In this document: positions 5,614 through 6,568 of the stretch, piece after piece
Layout: the number at the start of each line of letters is the position of its first letter
How positions within the stretch are numbered: position 1 is the stretch's first letter
Source: Clostridiales bacterium
Lineage (GTDB): Bacteria; Bacillota; Clostridia; Christensenellales; Aristaeellaceae
Direction: 5' to 3'
NCBI GenBank assembly: GCA_012514225.1
Contig: JAAZAQ010000007.1
Span: 1 to 6,568 of the forward strand
Length of the DNA: 6,568 nt
Program-made: the position numbers and the translations under genes
The notes under the pieces: model-generated
Seen by the model: the letters and a program-made list of their open reading frames with translations, nothing else
Told to the model about the DNA's origin: nothing
Database searches by the model: none

Positions 5614-5645
5614 AAAAAGAATGCCGGGCTGTTCGCCAGGCATTC
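5614..5645 (-). terminator. Intrinsic terminator of the DUF4349-like/SIMPL unit
   Basis: On the minus strand GAATGCC (5645-5639) pairs perfectly with GGCATTC (5625-5619). Further G-C pairs form inside the loop after one mismatch. TTTTT (5618-5614) follows directly. It lies 21 bases after the SIMPL gene stop, the expected place, and separates that unit from the EF-G2 promoter. Confidence 0.85.
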
Positions 5646-5666
5646 CTTAAAAACGGCCGCTTTCGA

Positions 5667-6377
5667 TTATTCGAGGCCGAAGGTGATGGTCACGTTGGCG
5701 GTGACGGAGACATCCCCGGAGAGGATAGGCGTGGCCTTGGCCGCCCCGTCCCCGGCAAAGCTGTCGCGGTTCATGATGCCGTAGGGGGTGCCGTAGGCTT
5801 CGTTCGCCTCGATTTTCACGATGGCGCCCAGCGCGCCGCCCGAGGCCTCCGCCAGCACCATCGCCTTGGCTTTCGCGTCTTCCACCGCGCGCCGGAGCGC
5901 CTGGTGGTAGGCTTCCGCCGCCTTGGAGGACTGGAAGGAAAGGCCGTAGATGTTGTTGGCGCCGACCGCGGCGGCCGCGTCGATGGCTTCGGAGACCTTG
6001 GCGATGTCGCGGATGGTGATGGACACCATGTTGGTGACCGTGTAATTGCCGGAAATCAGGCGCGAAGTGGTCCCGACCACGCTTTCCCCCTGCTCGAAGT
6101 AGACGTTGAACTGGCTGGTGCGGATGTCCTCCGCGGGGATGCCCAGGCGCCCCATTTCGGCGACGAGCTTTTCCATGATGGCTGCATTTTCCTTCTGCGC
6201 GTCCGCCACGGAGTGCCCGCGGGTCATCGCGCCGATTTCGACGGTGGCGACGTCCGCCTGCAGGGACACAGTAGCGGTGCCGGTGACCAGCAGCGCTCCC
6301 CCGTCCTCCGCCAGGGCGGGAAGGGCCAGCGACAAAGCGAGGACGGCAATCAGCGCGACGGCTGTTATTCTTTTCAT
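5667..6377 (-). CDS. Secreted SIMPL-domain (DUF541) protein
   Basis: This 236-residue protein starts with a clear Sec signal peptide: K2-R3, a hydrophobic core (about 5-19) and an A-L-A site, with cleavage likely after A23. The mature part matches the SIMPL/DUF541 (YggE-like) family. It begins with a strand VTGTATVSLQADVATVEIG (31-49) and a helix with A-x-x-E-N-A-A-I-M (about 60-68). The segment GIPAEDIRTSQFNVY (79-93) follows, then the NYTVTNMVSITI strand (111-122). It continues with A-x-x-D-A-K-A-K-A (165-172) and ends in a V-T-V-T-x-x-F-x-L type strand. The family's biochemical role is not well defined; oxidative stress and envelope roles have been suggested for YggE. The start is firm: AAAAGGAGG lies eight bases upstream. 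Its ATG overlaps the TGA of the upstream DUF4349-like gene. It would act outside the membrane, as I see no retention signal in the mature part. Confidence 0.92.
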   Translation of the reverse strand: MKRITAVALIAVLALSLALPALAEDGGALLVTGTATVSLQADVATVEIGAMTRGHSVADAQKENAAIMEKLVAEMGRLGIPAEDIRTSQFNVYFEQGESVVGTTSRLISGNYTVTNMVSITIRDIAKVSEAIDAAAAVGANNIYGLSFQSSKAAEAYHQALRRAVEDAKAKAMVLAEASGGALGAIVKIEANEAYGTPYGIMNRDSFAGDGAAKATPILSGDVSVTANVTITFGLE

Positions 6378-6568
6378 TTGGGTTTCCTCCTTTTAATCAT
6401 GAGACGGATGACGAGTACCAGGACCGCGAGGGCAATCAGGTAGGGCAGGGCGATGGAGAGAAAGACCACCAGGTCGCCCAGCCAGAGCGTAAACTGCTTC
6501 CAGGCGGCGGCAACGCCGTTCCTGACGCGCTCCGGCAGGGATTCCTCCCGGTCCTGCGAGGTCTGGAC
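6374..6568 (-). CDS. C-terminal end of a DUF4349-like membrane protein (5' end outside window)
   Basis: An open minus-strand frame enters from the right edge and ends with TGA at 6376-6374, giving the last 64 residues. It has an amphipathic stretch (PERVRNGVAAAWKQF, about 11-25). A single hydrophobic segment (about 32-55, around VVFLSIALPYLIALAVLVLV) and a basic tail KRRKPK follow. This arrangement of an S-x-x-E-R-x-x-x-A-x-x-x-W helix, one membrane helix with a central proline and a short Arg/Lys cytoplasmic tail is what I know from the end of DUF4349 proteins. Those are predicted surface proteins with a large extracellular coiled region. The extracellular part is outside the window, so the family call is moderate while a C-terminal membrane anchor is secure. 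The frame overlaps the SIMPL start by four bases, so the two are almost certainly co-transcribed. Confidence 0.68.
   Translation of the reverse strand, partial: VQTSQDREESLPERVRNGVAAAWKQFTLWLGDLVVFLSIALPYLIALAVLVLVIRLMIKRRKPK
6386..6394 (-). promoter_or_regulatory. Ribosome binding site of the SIMPL gene, inside the upstream coding sequence
   Basis: AAAAGGAGG is a full-strength ribosome binding site eight bases before the ATG at 6377. It is also read as the K-R-R codons (AAA AGG AGG) of the DUF4349-like protein tail, so one stretch serves both as basic membrane-anchor tail and as initiation signal for the next gene. Confidence 0.85.

Noticed and set aside
4733..5650. A 305-codon plus-strand frame opposite the 5' end of the EF-G2 gene and running through its promoter
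   Set aside because: It is His/Gly/Asp-rich antisense sequence that covers the EF-G2 promoter and the SIMPL terminator; no family is recognisable.

Overview
The window is GC-rich, gene-dense bacterial DNA with Gram-positive style signals: strong AAGGAG/GGAGG ribosome binding sites and sigma-A-type promoters. It also carries families common in Firmicutes, such as an EF-G2 paralog, a SIMPL protein, a DUF4349-like protein and a short ComEA-like helix-hairpin-helix protein. A high-GC member of the Clostridia (gut or anaerobe type) is my best guess. This is inference from gene content and I cannot name a genus.

Left half, plus strand. The 3' end of a polyphosphate kinase gene (1-210) contains, in its last codons, a near-consensus promoter (185-213). 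That promoter appears to start a complete transcription unit: a structured ~90-nt leader, cysS (309-1697), a membrane-anchored ComEA-like protein joined by a 4-base GTGA overlap (1694-2092), and a GNAT acetyltransferase (2125-2772). A hairpin plus T7 terminator (2815-2835) closes it.

Right half, minus strand. A promoter with a palindrome over its -10 box (5484-5517) drives an EF-G2-type translational GTPase (5431-3350). A second, unrelated GNAT acetyltransferase (3265-2840) follows, possibly as readthrough past a GNRA-capped hairpin. The unit ends at a terminator that lies partly inside the last codons of the converging plus-strand GNAT gene (2788-2765). Further right, a partial DUF4349-like membrane protein (6568-6374) overlaps a secreted SIMPL-domain protein (6377-5667) by ATGA, and this unit ends at a clear intrinsic terminator (5645-5614).

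The genes are mostly housekeeping or stress-related: tRNA charging, an alternative elongation factor, polyphosphate, acetyltransferases and envelope proteins. I see no CRISPR array, mobile element, tRNA or rRNA, and nothing that forms a convincing new multi-gene system. The most interesting signals are regulatory or concern sequence divergence: two mutually exclusive helices around the cysS ribosome binding site, a palindrome on the EF-G2 promoter, and unusual nucleotide-pocket residues in EF-G2 (NQMD instead of NKxD).
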